The notes under the pieces are model-generated. The model was not told where the DNA came from, did not search any database, and saw only the letters and a list, made by a program, of their open reading frames with translations. From Flavobacteriaceae bacterium (lineage in GTDB: Bacteria > Bacteroidota > Bacteroidia > Flavobacteriales > Flavobacteriaceae), in assembly GCA_031277535.1 (NCBI GenBank), contig JAITMD010000021.1, positions 248,001 through 312,000 on the forward strand: a DNA stretch of 64,000 nt, given 5' to 3'. The position numbers and the translations under genes were made by a program. Below, in pieces: positions 53,570 through 62,729 of this stretch. Within the stretch, counting starts at the first letter, position 1; each line of letters starts with the position of its first letter.

Positions 53570-54736
53570 GTGAAAAAAGGATTTTTGTCCATATTTAAAA
53601 GCGAATTAGTAAGGATATTCACAACTCCGAGGTTGCTGTCATTAATGTTGGGAGTACCTTTAATGCTTTTTGTATATTACTCTTCTTTATTAAAAGAAGG
53701 AGTACCAAGGGATTTACCTATTACAATTTTGGATCAAGATAATAGTAAGTTATCTCGTCAGTTAGGTTTCATGCTTGATGCTACTTCATCAATGAAAATT
53801 AGTCATCAAGTAAGTAGTGAAGTAGAGGGACAAAAGGATTTGAGAAGAGGTGATTCTTATGCTTTTGTAGTTATTCCAAAAGATTTTCAACGTGATATTC
53901 AAAAAGGAGTTCATACCAATGTAATGTGTTATTACAACGGAACATATTTATTGCCAAGTGGATTAATCAATAGAGATTTTCAAATGGTGACTGGTATGTT
54001 TGCCGCTGGAGCAAAAATGAAAACATTGCAACAAGGTGGTTTAATGCCTAAACAAGCATTGACACAAGTAAGTCCTATTCGTACAGAAGCCCATGTGTTG
54101 TATAATCCTTATACAAGTTATTCTTATTATTTGAATTTATCTTTAATGCCTATGGGATTGCAGATAATAATTATGGTTGTATCGATTTATGTTTTTGGTT
54201 CAGTATTAAAATATAAACGAGGAGGAGAATTATTAGAAAAAGCAAATGGGAATTATTTGGTTGCAATTTTTGGTAAAATACTACCTTATACAATGGTGTT
54301 CTTTTTTATAGGTGTATTTATGAATGCGTTATTGTTTTATAAGATTGGAATTCCGTTTAAAGGGAATATTTTTATTTTGAATTTATTCTTTTTATCTTTT
54401 ATTGTAGTTTGTCAGTGTATTGCTTTTTTTATGGCTTCTGTGATGAGTAGTTTGAGAACAGCATTAACTATAGGAAGTTCTTATGCAGCATTAGCATTTT
54501 CGTTTGCAGGATATACTTTTCCACCAGAAGGGATGAGCACATTTATACAATATTTTAATTATTTGTTCCCATTTACTTCTTATATGCGTTTTACTGTTGA
54601 TTTTGCTATTAGAGGATTTGCTTATAATGGGGCTCAGAAAAATTACATTATAGTTTTAGCTTTATTTGTATGTATAGGTATAATAGCTTATCCATTTTAT
54701 GCAAAGAAATTGAAGAAAGGAGGATATGATGTTTAA
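53570..54736 (+). CDS. ABC-2 type permease 1 (YhhJ-like)
   Basis: The 388-aa protein has an N-terminal helix (about 23-41), a large periplasmic domain (about 45-195; VPRDLPITILDQDNSKLSRQ) and about five C-terminal helices, the ABC2_membrane_3 layout. It has no ATP-binding domain. The next permease overlaps its end by 11 nt (starts at 54726), so the two are probably made together as a heterodimer. Confidence 0.88.
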   Translation: MKKGFLSIFKSELVRIFTTPRLLSLMLGVPLMLFVYYSSLLKEGVPRDLPITILDQDNSKLSRQLGFMLDATSSMKISHQVSSEVEGQKDLRRGDSYAFVVIPKDFQRDIQKGVHTNVMCYYNGTYLLPSGLINRDFQMVTGMFAAGAKMKTLQQGGLMPKQALTQVSPIRTEAHVLYNPYTSYSYYLNLSLMPMGLQIIIMVVSIYVFGSVLKYKRGGELLEKANGNYLVAIFGKILPYTMVFFFIGVFMNALLFYKIGIPFKGNIFILNLFFLSFIVVCQCIAFFMASVMSSLRTALTIGSSYAALAFSFAGYTFPPEGMSTFIQYFNYLFPFTSYMRFTVDFAIRGFAYNGAQKNYIIVLALFVCIGIIAYPFYAKKLKKGGYDV

Positions 54737-55952
54737 AAGTTTAATTGACAATTTAGCGTTAATCACTGAGGCTTGTAAAAAAGAGTTTAAATTAATATTC
54801 TCTGATTCAGCAGTAAAGATGTCTTATATGATTTCGTTTATATTAGTAGGATTCTTTTATTCTTATGTTTATTCCTATGAAATTTTTACTGATTTACCAG
54901 TTGCTGTAGTTGATAATGATCAAAGTACTATGAGTCGTACAGTAAATCGTATGCTGGATGGTTCTCCTGAGTTAGAAGTAGCTTATACAACGACAAGTAT
55001 GGATGTTGCAAGAAAGCTTTTTGATCAAGAGAAAGTAAAAGGAATTATTGTTATTCCTGCTGATTTTAGTAAGGATATTCAAAAGGGAAATGCACCTACT
55101 GTATCAGCATTTTGTGATGCATCATATATGTTGTATTATAAGCAAACTTTGGGATCAGTAATGAAAGCTGTAGGTACTTATAGTGCACAAATAGAAGTGA
55201 ACAAAGTGATGGCAAAGGGAACTCCAATGAAACAAGCAGTGGAGAGCCGTCGTGCATTTGATGGAAAGGGAATTCCTTTATTTAATATTAATTCGGGTTA
55301 TGGTACCTTTTTATTACCTGTGGTTTTTATTATTGCAATTCAAACTTTGCAATTGACTGGTATGGGAATTTTAGGTGGGACATTGAGAGAAAGAGGAATA
55401 TTCGCACAAACATTTGCTTATGCAAATAGACGTTTTAGCAGTATTTTTTTGACAATAGGAAGAGGATTGGCATATTTGATTATTTCTTTGGTTTTATTTT
55501 TAATTCAAGTATGTGTTGTTATGCATATTTTTACTTTTCCGCAACGAGGGAATTTGTTTGAAATAGTGATGTTTATGATTCCTGTTATATTAGCCATTAC
55601 TTTTTTAGGAATGACGTTAATTAACTTTTTCAGAAAAAGAGAAGAAGCTATCATGACTATTACTATTTTCTCAGTACCTACTTTAATGATATCTGGGGCT
55701 TCTTGGCCATTTATTACTTTTCCTGTTTGGCTGAAAGTTATAGCTGTTTTTGTTCCAAGTACTTTAGGAGTTCAAGGTTTCTTATCTCTAAGTCAATTTG
55801 GGGCCAGTTTAATAGATATAAAAGATATCTATATACAAGTTTGGGGGTTAGCCTTGTTTTATTTTGTAACTGCTGTATGGACAAATAGAAGATTACAGCA
55901 GAAAGGAATAAAAACTTTAGAAAAAGAAAAAGTTATTGATATTATTGAATAA
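54726..55952 (+). CDS. ABC-2 type permease 2 (YhhJ-like)
   Basis: The 408-aa product has the same layout as permease 1: helix about 33-50, periplasmic domain with LPVAVVDNDQSTMSRTVNRM, then five to six helices. It is the last gene of the operon, followed by a 57-nt palindromic terminator. No ABC ATPase gene is found in the operon, so the energy source must be encoded elsewhere or the pair is atypical. Start at 54726 or the adjacent ATG at 54729. Confidence 0.88.
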   Translation: MMFKSLIDNLALITEACKKEFKLIFSDSAVKMSYMISFILVGFFYSYVYSYEIFTDLPVAVVDNDQSTMSRTVNRMLDGSPELEVAYTTTSMDVARKLFDQEKVKGIIVIPADFSKDIQKGNAPTVSAFCDASYMLYYKQTLGSVMKAVGTYSAQIEVNKVMAKGTPMKQAVESRRAFDGKGIPLFNINSGYGTFLLPVVFIIAIQTLQLTGMGILGGTLRERGIFAQTFAYANRRFSSIFLTIGRGLAYLIISLVLFLIQVCVVMHIFTFPQRGNLFEIVMFMIPVILAITFLGMTLINFFRKREEAIMTITIFSVPTLMISGASWPFITFPVWLKVIAVFVPSTLGVQGFLSLSQFGASLIDIKDIYIQVWGLALFYFVTAVWTNRRLQQKGIKTLEKEKVIDIIE

Positions 55953-55958
55953 CATTTG

Positions 55959-56015
55959 TAACATATAAACATTGAGAGCGCCTTTTTAAAAGGCGCTCTC
56001 AATGTTTATATGTTA
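55959..56015. terminator. 57-nt near-perfect palindrome, bidirectional terminator
   Basis: Arms of 28 bp (55959-55986 and 55988-56015) are perfectly complementary around a single T; the core is AGAGCGCC/GGCGCTCT with CCTTTT/AAAAGG at the tip. It sits between convergent genes. The arms are longer than any other terminator here. Confidence 0.8.
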
Positions 56016-56023
56016 TTTTTAGG

Positions 56024-56863
56024 TTATCGTTTTAAAGTTAGTTTGTAAATGCCAGCAGGGGCTTCTTGATTATCTGCATCTTCACAAAGGACAAATTCTA
56101 ACGTAGAGTTGTCTTTATGATATAGAGATAATCCTTCAAATTTATTGGTGTTACTAATGATTTGTGTTTTTTCAAGTTTCAAATTTTTTAAATTAATTCT
56201 ACCAATTAAACTACCTTTTATTTCTCCGTCATTATAAGTAGAATTACTTTGTTCTGCTGTAGCTAAGAAATATATTTTATGATCTACGCGAATGGCATCT
56301 GTAAAAGAACTTTGTACCTTGTTTATTTTAGGTAATTTGATTGGAGTATATGTAATTCTGAAATCATCAATAATACTTTCTCCTTCTACGACAAAAATTC
56401 CATTCGCTTGTTTTGGACCATTACCTCTATTAAAGAAATACCAAATATTTCCATCAAGAATCACTCCCTCAATATTAAAATCTTCTTCAGATAATTGAGC
56501 AAATGATCGCATACTACTGTATAATATACTTAAATCTTGAGTACTTATAACTTCTTTTGTTGTACGATTTACCTCTATTAATTCATTTCGATTTGGTTTC
56601 GATCCAGAACCAAAAATGTAAAAATTAACTCCATCACTTGTGATAGATTCATAGTCTGGTTTTGCTGCTTTGTTCATCTTTTCTGAAGCTAACCCATCTA
56701 TTGTAAGTGGTGTTTTATTCAATTGTTTTGATTCAATGTCATAATGGTAAAAGTATTGTGACTCATCAGAAATAAGATGTAATTCTTGATTGTTATAAAT
56801 TATCCCTGAAGTAGCTGTTACCCCCATCAATTGAAAAAGTAATTCTAAAACGAATTGTTTCAT
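56024..56863 (-). CDS. Beta-propeller-like protein of unknown function (DUF6929-like)
   Basis: The 279-aa protein has repeated short beta-rich units, e.g. DGVNFYIFGSGSKPNRNELI, ILDGNIWYFFNRGNGPKQAN, FTDAIRVDHKIYFLATAEQS and FEGLSLYHKD. I believe it matches DUF6929, but this is from memory. The N-terminus (MKQFVLELLFQLMGVTATSG) is not a clear signal peptide, so it is probably cytosolic. It ends at the shared palindromic terminator. Confidence 0.65.
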   Translation of the reverse strand: MKQFVLELLFQLMGVTATSGIIYNNQELHLISDESQYFYHYDIESKQLNKTPLTIDGLASEKMNKAAKPDYESITSDGVNFYIFGSGSKPNRNELIEVNRTTKEVISTQDLSILYSSMRSFAQLSEEDFNIEGVILDGNIWYFFNRGNGPKQANGIFVVEGESIIDDFRITYTPIKLPKINKVQSSFTDAIRVDHKIYFLATAEQSNSTYNDGEIKGSLIGRINLKNLKLEKTQIISNTNKFEGLSLYHKDNSTLEFVLCEDADNQEAPAGIYKLTLKR

Positions 56864-56943
56864 AGTTTGTAAATTAATTAACTAAATAGTTTTTTATCAA
56901 GTGAAATAGTAGTAAATTATATCTCTCTAAAAGTAAGAAGAAA

Positions 56944-57816
56944 ATGAATATAGAAGATAAATATAAAGTACATAAATCAATAGAGATCGATAAATTATCT
57001 ACAAAACCAGATTTGAATTTATCTATGACAAAGATTTTTCGAAAAGTAGAAAAATTAAGTAGAAGTTTAGGGAAGTTTCAAGATGTTATGTATGCGCATA
57101 ATCGCTATAGTGTTTTGATTTGTATTCAAGGAATGGATACAGCGGGAAAAGATAGTTTAATACGAGAGGTATTTAAAGCTTTTAATGCAAGAGGAGTAGT
57201 TGTACAAAGTTTTAAACGTCCTACATCTTATGAATTAGAACATGATTATTTATGGAGACACTATGTAAGTCTTCCAGAACGTGGGAAGTTTACTGTTTTT
57301 AATAGAAGTCATTATGAAAATGTATTAATTTCTCGTGTACATTCACAAGTTGTTTTGAATGAATGTATCCCAGGAATAGAAGATGAAAAGGATCTAACAG
57401 ATGATTTTTGGGAAAGACGATATGAGGAAATAAATAATTTCGAAAAACATATAGCTAATAATGGTGTTATCGTTTTAAAATTTTTCTTGCACTTGAGTAA
57501 AGATGAACAGAAGAAACGTATTTTACGTCGTTTGGAAAAAGAGAAGCATAACTGGAAGTTTGAACCAAGTGATATACGTGAGCGAGAATATTGGGATGAT
57601 TATCAAAAATATTATGAAGAAGCAATTAATAAAACGTCAACAAAAGAATGTCCATGGTATATAATTCCTGCAGATGATAAAGCATATTGTCGATTTGTGT
57701 TTGCTAAAATATTAGAGGAAGTATTTAGTAAATATACTGATGTTAAGATTCCTGAACTTTCTGAGGATATAAAGGATAACTTGGAAGTATATAAGCGAAA
57801 ACTTATGGAAGAGTAG
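56944..57816 (+). CDS. Polyphosphate kinase 2 family protein
   Basis: The 290-aa protein has the PPK2 Walker A GMDTAGKDS (63-71), the block SFKRPTSYELEHDYLWRHY, Walker B/lid FNRSHYENVLISRVH (about 119-133) and the basic LRRLEKEKHNWKFEPSDI. PPK2 enzymes transfer phosphate between polyphosphate and nucleotides, here most likely making or using NDP/NTP from polyP in the cytosol. Which direction and class cannot be decided by eye. Confidence 0.9.
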   Translation: MNIEDKYKVHKSIEIDKLSTKPDLNLSMTKIFRKVEKLSRSLGKFQDVMYAHNRYSVLICIQGMDTAGKDSLIREVFKAFNARGVVVQSFKRPTSYELEHDYLWRHYVSLPERGKFTVFNRSHYENVLISRVHSQVVLNECIPGIEDEKDLTDDFWERRYEEINNFEKHIANNGVIVLKFFLHLSKDEQKKRILRRLEKEKHNWKFEPSDIREREYWDDYQKYYEEAINKTSTKECPWYIIPADDKAYCRFVFAKILEEVFSKYTDVKIPELSEDIKDNLEVYKRKLMEE

Positions 57817-57827
57817 GATTTTTTTGA

Positions 57828-57866
57828 ACTTACTTACCTATTCTATTATTTGAAATAGGTAAGTAA
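57828..57866. other. Hairpin between convergent genes, no T-run
   Basis: Stem CTTACTTACCTATT with AATAGGTAAGTAAG and a ~10-nt loop. Neither strand has a T-run after the stem, so it may act as an mRNA 3' end protector rather than a canonical terminator. Confidence 0.5.
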
Positions 57867-57887
57867 GAAACTTGATTGGCTACTTAA

Positions 57888-58415
57888 TTATTTCTTTTTC
57901 TTATTGTAGTTTTTTAAGCTAAATCCATAAGCAACACGTATACCTAACTGATCAGTGTTGTAATCATTGTATCGTTCATAACGTAAACTAACATCAATGA
58001 TGTGATTTGCAAATCCAATGGAAGGAGCCCAAATAAGTGTGTTACCTTGCTCTTGATGAGTTCCAATACCTGCTCCTAATTCTCCCATTGCATAAATGTT
58101 TTTATTCATAAAATGCTTGAAACCTCCTTTAATGGGAACAATGCCTTTGTCTCCCACTTCGTTACTAAATAGATGAGTGTATCCAGATGATAAGGTAATA
58201 GATGTTTTTTGACTTAAGTCGTATTGTAATCTGGCCTCTGCTCCAATAGTACCATCATAAGCAGAGTTGGTAGATAAACCACCATTAATCCCTAAACCAA
58301 GTCTAAATCCTTTTGGATAATCACTTGTGATTTTTGATTGTGCTATAGAAGGTAAGGTAAATAATATTCCTCCCATTAAGAGTATAAATGCAATTGTTTT
58401 ATTTCTTTTGCTCAT
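57888..58415 (-). CDS. Outer-membrane beta-barrel protein
   Basis: The 175-aa product has a signal peptide (about 1-27, cleavage near SIAQ) and about eight amphipathic strands (FRLGLGINGGLST, ITLSSGYTHLFSN, DVSLRYERYN, LGIRVAYGFSL), like small OmpA/OmpX-type barrels of the 'outer membrane beta-barrel' group. The start at 58415 puts the signal peptide first; an extended frame from 58505 is rejected. Function is unknown. Confidence 0.75.
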   Translation of the reverse strand: MSKRNKTIAFILLMGGILFTLPSIAQSKITSDYPKGFRLGLGINGGLSTNSAYDGTIGAEARLQYDLSQKTSITLSSGYTHLFSNEVGDKGIVPIKGGFKHFMNKNIYAMGELGAGIGTHQEQGNTLIWAPSIGFANHIIDVSLRYERYNDYNTDQLGIRVAYGFSLKNYNKKKK

Positions 58416-58525
58416 CGCTATTTTGTGTATTATATGTTTTATTATTTGAATAGGCAAAAAACTTGCCGTTTCAAATATTTTAAGCGCATTTGTATAACAA
58501 AACAAATTGTTCTTTTACAAGTCTG

Positions 58526-58533
58526 TATATTTG
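58526..58533 (+). promoter_or_regulatory. -7 box of the MATE gene
   Basis: TATATTTG, 15 nt before the ATG at 58549, giving a very short leader. Confidence 0.5.
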
Positions 58534-58548
58534 CAAAAAAAATAAAGA

Positions 58549-59925
58549 ATGATGAACCTTTCGGTGTACTTTAAAGAGTTTAGGTATAATATTAAATTAG
58601 CATACCCTATTATTTTAGCTATGTTAGGACATACTATTGTTGGAGTAATAGATAATATTATGGTTGGAAAAATAGGAGCAACTGAATTAGCTGCTGCGTC
58701 TTTGGCAAATAGTTTTGTATTTATTGCGATTTCTTTAGGTGTCGGATTTTCAACAGCTTTAACACCTTTAGTAGCTCAAAGTGATGCTGAAAAAGATGTA
58801 AAAACAGGTCGAGCTATCTTTATGAATGGGCTATTTTTATGTACTTTTATAGGGGTGTTTTTATTCGCAATTATTTTTGCAGCTAAGCCACTTTTAGTTT
58901 ATATGGGACAACCAGAGGATGTTGTACTTTTAGCAAAACCGTTTTTGGATATTGTAGCTTTATCGATTATACCTTTAGTTATTTATCAAGGATATAAACA
59001 ATTTGCAGATGGAAAATCGCAGACAAAAAATTCGATGTATGCAACGTTAATTTCTAATATCACTAATATCTTTTTTAATTATGTATTGATTTATGGTGTG
59101 TGGTTTTTCCCCACTATGGGGATGTTGGGGGCAGCTTATGGTACATTAATATCGCGAATTGTAATGTTGGTTTACATGCATTTTGCCTTGAGTAGACAAG
59201 CTATATTTAGACCATTTTTGAGTAAAATTAGTCTGAAAGAAGTAACAAAAGAAATGAGTATGAAAATTACAAAATTGGGTGTTCCTTCTGGTATGATGAG
59301 TTTTTTTGAAGTAGCATTATTTGTTGGCGCAGTATGGCTTTCTGGAATGATTGATACAGTTGCACAAGCAGCAAATCAAATTGCATTAAGTATGTCATCG
59401 ATGACTTTTATGTTTGCAAGTGGTTTGGGGGTAGCAGCCATGATACGTGTTGGGAATCAAAAAGGATTAAAAGATTATGTGAAATTGAAAGTTGTTGCTC
59501 GTTCTATCTTATTAATGACTATCATTATCTATATTGGATTTGCCTTGTTTTTTGTGTTATTTCATAATTATATTCCAATGTTGTTTTTAGACAATGAGGA
59601 TTTAGTTAATAAAGCAATGAATGATGAAGTAATAAGGGTTGCTGGTCAGCTTTTGTTGGTGGCAGCAATTTTTCAAATATCTGATTGTATTCAAGTTGTT
59701 ACTTTAGGAGCGCTTAGAGGGTTACAAGACGTTAATGTCCCTATGATTATTACATTTGTATCATATTGGATTATTGGTTTCCCAGTTTCAATCTATTTAG
59801 GATTGTATACAGATTTTAAAGCAGCAGGTATTTGGATTGGATTGTTAGCAGGACTAACAATAGCAGCAATATTTTTATATCTTCGCTTTCACAAATTATC
59901 AAATCGTTTAATAAGTAATAATTAA
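58549..59925 (+). CDS. MATE-family multidrug efflux transporter
   Basis: The 458-aa inner-membrane protein has about 12 helices in two halves and the family features PIILAMLGHTIVGVIDNIMVG (about 17-37; cation/drug entry region), LVAQSDAEKD and KLGVPSGMMSFFEV at the start of the second half. It would export drugs or toxic organics with sodium or proton coupling (NorM-like). An 82-aa gene follows after 11 nt. Confidence 0.9.
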   Translation: MMNLSVYFKEFRYNIKLAYPIILAMLGHTIVGVIDNIMVGKIGATELAAASLANSFVFIAISLGVGFSTALTPLVAQSDAEKDVKTGRAIFMNGLFLCTFIGVFLFAIIFAAKPLLVYMGQPEDVVLLAKPFLDIVALSIIPLVIYQGYKQFADGKSQTKNSMYATLISNITNIFFNYVLIYGVWFFPTMGMLGAAYGTLISRIVMLVYMHFALSRQAIFRPFLSKISLKEVTKEMSMKITKLGVPSGMMSFFEVALFVGAVWLSGMIDTVAQAANQIALSMSSMTFMFASGLGVAAMIRVGNQKGLKDYVKLKVVARSILLMTIIIYIGFALFFVLFHNYIPMLFLDNEDLVNKAMNDEVIRVAGQLLLVAAIFQISDCIQVVTLGALRGLQDVNVPMIITFVSYWIIGFPVSIYLGLYTDFKAAGIWIGLLAGLTIAAIFLYLRFHKLSNRLISNN

Positions 59926-59936
59926 TTATACCTAAT

Positions 59937-60185
59937 ATGGAATTACCAAAATTTGTTTTAGCAGATAATACAGAATATCCGGAAGATATTTTTATCATTC
60001 ATCTTGATTTTCCGCGTTTTATTATCAATTTAAATACGGATGAAATTGAATTCTTAGAAACAATTGAAGAGTCTGAAGAAGCTGAAATTGAAGCAGAAAT
60101 GGAAAGTCTTATCGTAAAAGCAGGTGCATTTTATGAAAGAGAAATGGAACGTTATGTAGAAGACGAAGAAATAGATGAGGATTAA
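59937..60185 (+). CDS. Small acidic protein of unknown function
   Basis: The 82-aa product is strongly acidic (second half rich in Glu, e.g. ETIEESEEAEIEAEMESLIV) and has no signal or helix. Start ELPKFVLADNTEYPEDIFII suggests a small beta-rich N-terminus. It is co-transcribed with the MATE gene, and its stop overlaps the meaB stop through a TTAA at 60182-60185. No family is recognised. Confidence 0.7.
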   Translation: MELPKFVLADNTEYPEDIFIIHLDFPRFIINLNTDEIEFLETIEESEEAEIEAEMESLIVKAGAFYEREMERYVEDEEIDED

Positions 60186-61276
60186 TCATTTGTATTAAAA
60201 TACATATGTAAAATTTTATGAGCAGCTGCAAAGGGTGATAATTCACTATTTTGCACTGCTTTTCTGTTTTGAATAAGCATTTCTTTAACCTTAGGATGGT
60301 TATAGAAATTCATAAGTATGTTTTCATTTATTGTTTCTAATAACCAATATTGGTTTTGCTCTTTTCGCCTATTATCAAAATACTCATTCTCTTTTGTTAG
60401 AGTTGTATATTGTGTGATAATATCCCATATTTCACTAATCCCCGTGTTTTGAATAGCACTGCAAGTACTAACTTTTGGGGTCCATCCAGAAGGTTTTTGA
60501 GGAAATAAATGTAATGCTCTGTTATAATCGAGTTTTGCCATATGAGCTTTTTTGATATTTTCTCCATCAGCTTTGTTAATGATTACAGCATCCGCCATTT
60601 CCATTATACCTCTTTTAATACCTTGTAGTTCATCACCTGCTCCAGCAAGGTTAAGAAGTAAAAAGAAATCAACCATACTTTGTACTGCCGTTTCACTTTG
60701 ACCCACTCCTACAGTTTCAACTAAAATGGTGTCGAAACCACAAGCTTCACATAGAATAATACTTTCTCTTGTTTTTCGAGCTACACCTCCTAAACTTTCT
60801 CCAGAGGCAGATGGACGTATAAAGGCATTTTCGTCTTTTACTAAGTCTTCCATACGGGTTTTATCTCCAAGAATACTTCCTTTGGTTATACTACTACTGG
60901 GATCGATAGCTAATACTGCTACTTTTTTACCCATTGATGTTAGTAATTTTCCGAATGATTCTATAAATGTGCTTTTTCCTACACCAGGAACACCTGTAAT
61001 GCCAATTCGGATAGATTTATTAGCAAAAGGTAAACAACCTTGTATTATTTCTTCTGCTTGTGTATGATGATTTTGATTTAAACTTTCAATTAAAGTGATT
61101 CCTTGGCTTAATGCTACTTTATCTCCTTTAGTAATCCTTTCGATTAATTCTGTTGTATTGATTTGTTTTTTTCTTCTTGCTTGAAATTTTGAGATAGAAT
61201 CAAGACTTGTAGAAGTAGGTTGCTCAATACCTTCGTTTTCGGTTAATGCTGATTTGTGATTATTATGTTGTAACAT
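60182..61276 (-). CDS. meaB: Methylmalonyl-CoA mutase-associated GTPase (MeaB/ArgK)
   Basis: The 364-aa G3E-family GTPase has P-loop GVPGVGKSTFIESFGK, the block VLAIDPSSSITKGSILGDKT, ETVGVGQSE and nucleotide-specifying NKADG. MeaB guards and reactivates cobalamin-dependent methylmalonyl-CoA mutase during B12 cofactor loading. No mutase gene is in this window. It is convergent with the 82-aa gene, sharing stop-codon bases. Confidence 0.92.
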   Translation of the reverse strand: MLQHNNHKSALTENEGIEQPTSTSLDSISKFQARRKKQINTTELIERITKGDKVALSQGITLIESLNQNHHTQAEEIIQGCLPFANKSIRIGITGVPGVGKSTFIESFGKLLTSMGKKVAVLAIDPSSSITKGSILGDKTRMEDLVKDENAFIRPSASGESLGGVARKTRESIILCEACGFDTILVETVGVGQSETAVQSMVDFFLLLNLAGAGDELQGIKRGIMEMADAVIINKADGENIKKAHMAKLDYNRALHLFPQKPSGWTPKVSTCSAIQNTGISEIWDIITQYTTLTKENEYFDNRRKEQNQYWLLETINENILMNFYNHPKVKEMLIQNRKAVQNSELSPFAAAHKILHMYFNTND

Positions 61277-61382
61277 TTGTAAGAATCTATAGTTTGATCA
61301 GAGTGATAAAAAGTAAAAGTACTAAAAATAGGCATATTTCGAAATTTATTTGAATGGTTAGGACTATATGTTTATGACCTCT

Positions 61383-61390
61383 TATATTTG
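61383..61390 (+). promoter_or_regulatory. -7 box of the MFS gene
   Basis: TATATTTG, 21 nt before ATG 61412. An in-frame TTG at 61388 lies inside the box and is therefore not the start. Confidence 0.55.
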
Positions 61391-61411
61391 AGCTTAACGA
61401 AAAACAACATA

Positions 61412-62656
61412 ATGAATAGTAATTTTTTATCCTCTAAAGGCCTTGTAAGTAAAATCAAAGAACAAACACTCAATCACAAAACAGTCTATCCTATTTTATT
61501 AGCAATTAGTTTTGGACATTTATGTAATGATTTACTACAAGCTATAGTCCCAGCAATTTATCCAATGTTAAAGACTAATTATAATTTGAGTTTTGCACAA
61601 ATTGGTATTATTACTTTCTGTTTTCAAATATCTTCTTCTTTACTACAGCCACTTGTAGGTACCTATACAGACAAACATCCAAAGCCTTATTCACAGATGA
61701 TAGGTATGGTGTGTTCTATGTTTGGAGTTATTTTGTTAAGTTATGCCCCTACTTATACAATGGTACTCTGCGCTGTAATATTGATAGGTATAGGATCTTC
61801 TATATTTCATCCTGAATCCTCAAGAGTATCATATGTAGCTTCAGGAGGTAAACGTAGCTTAGCACAGTCTATTTTTCAAATTGGAGGTAATACAGGTACA
61901 GCATTAGCACCACTATTAGTTGCTTGGATTGTATTGCCTAAAGGACAGCAACATTTATTGTGGTTTGTTGCAGTAGCTATAATTGCTCAGTTTGTTTATG
62001 CTTTTATAGGTGGATGGTATAAAGATGTATTAAAACATCAAGCAAATAAAAAGAAAAAAGCAATACGTATTCCTGAATTATCAAAATTCAGAGTGTGGAG
62101 TTCTATTATTGTATTATTGTTATTGATTTTTTCTAAATATTTCTACGTAGCAAGTATTTCCAGTTATTTTCAATTCTATACCATGGAAAAATTTAAGATT
62201 AGTGAGATACAAGCACAGGTATATCTGTTTTATTTCTTGTTAGCAGTTGCAGCTGGAACATTAATAGGTGGCTTTTTTGGAGATAAAGTTGGTCGTAAAT
62301 ATATTATTTGGTTTTCTGTATTAGGAGTAGCTCCATTTACAATGTTGTTACCTTATGCTTCTTTAGAATGGACAGGAGTATTGATTGTTATTATTGGTTT
62401 GATTTTATCATCTGCTTTTCCTTCAATTCTTGTATATGCTCAGGAATTATTACCCCGTAAAATAGGAATGGTATCAGGCTTATTTTATGGATTTGCTTTT
62501 GGTATGGGAGGATTAGGTTCTGCTGTATTAGGATGGTGGGCTGACCGTACATCTATAGAAAACATCTATATGATTTGTGCATATTTACCTTTGATTGGTA
62601 TTATTGCTGCTTTTTTACCTAATATGAAGAAGGTTAAATTTAGAGAAGAAGAATAG
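61412..62656 (+). CDS. MFS transporter, Fsr (fosmidomycin resistance)-like
   Basis: The 414-aa inner-membrane protein has about 12 helices. SFGHLCNDLLQAIVPAIYPM (about 36-55), IGSSIFHPESSRVSYVASGG and GNTGTALAPLL are typical of the Fsr branch, which exports fosmidomycin and related compounds. The A-like motif FFGDKVGRKYI is in the second half. Fsr is the most likely group; the substrate here is unknown. Confidence 0.87.
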   Translation: MNSNFLSSKGLVSKIKEQTLNHKTVYPILLAISFGHLCNDLLQAIVPAIYPMLKTNYNLSFAQIGIITFCFQISSSLLQPLVGTYTDKHPKPYSQMIGMVCSMFGVILLSYAPTYTMVLCAVILIGIGSSIFHPESSRVSYVASGGKRSLAQSIFQIGGNTGTALAPLLVAWIVLPKGQQHLLWFVAVAIIAQFVYAFIGGWYKDVLKHQANKKKKAIRIPELSKFRVWSSIIVLLLLIFSKYFYVASISSYFQFYTMEKFKISEIQAQVYLFYFLLAVAAGTLIGGFFGDKVGRKYIIWFSVLGVAPFTMLLPYASLEWTGVLIVIIGLILSSAFPSILVYAQELLPRKIGMVSGLFYGFAFGMGGLGSAVLGWWADRTSIENIYMICAYLPLIGIIAAFLPNMKKVKFREEE

Positions 62657-62677
62657 TAGTATTTTTAAAAGAATATA

Positions 62678-62717
62678 AAATAGAAAGGGTTTGAGTATAC
62701 TCAAACCCTTTCTATTT
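62678..62717. terminator. 40-nt perfect palindrome, bidirectional terminator
   Basis: Arms of 20 bp with no loop base (centre GTATAC), AAA before and TTT after, between convergent MFS and mgtE genes. Confidence 0.85.
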
Positions 62718-62729
62718 ATAGGTGATTCA

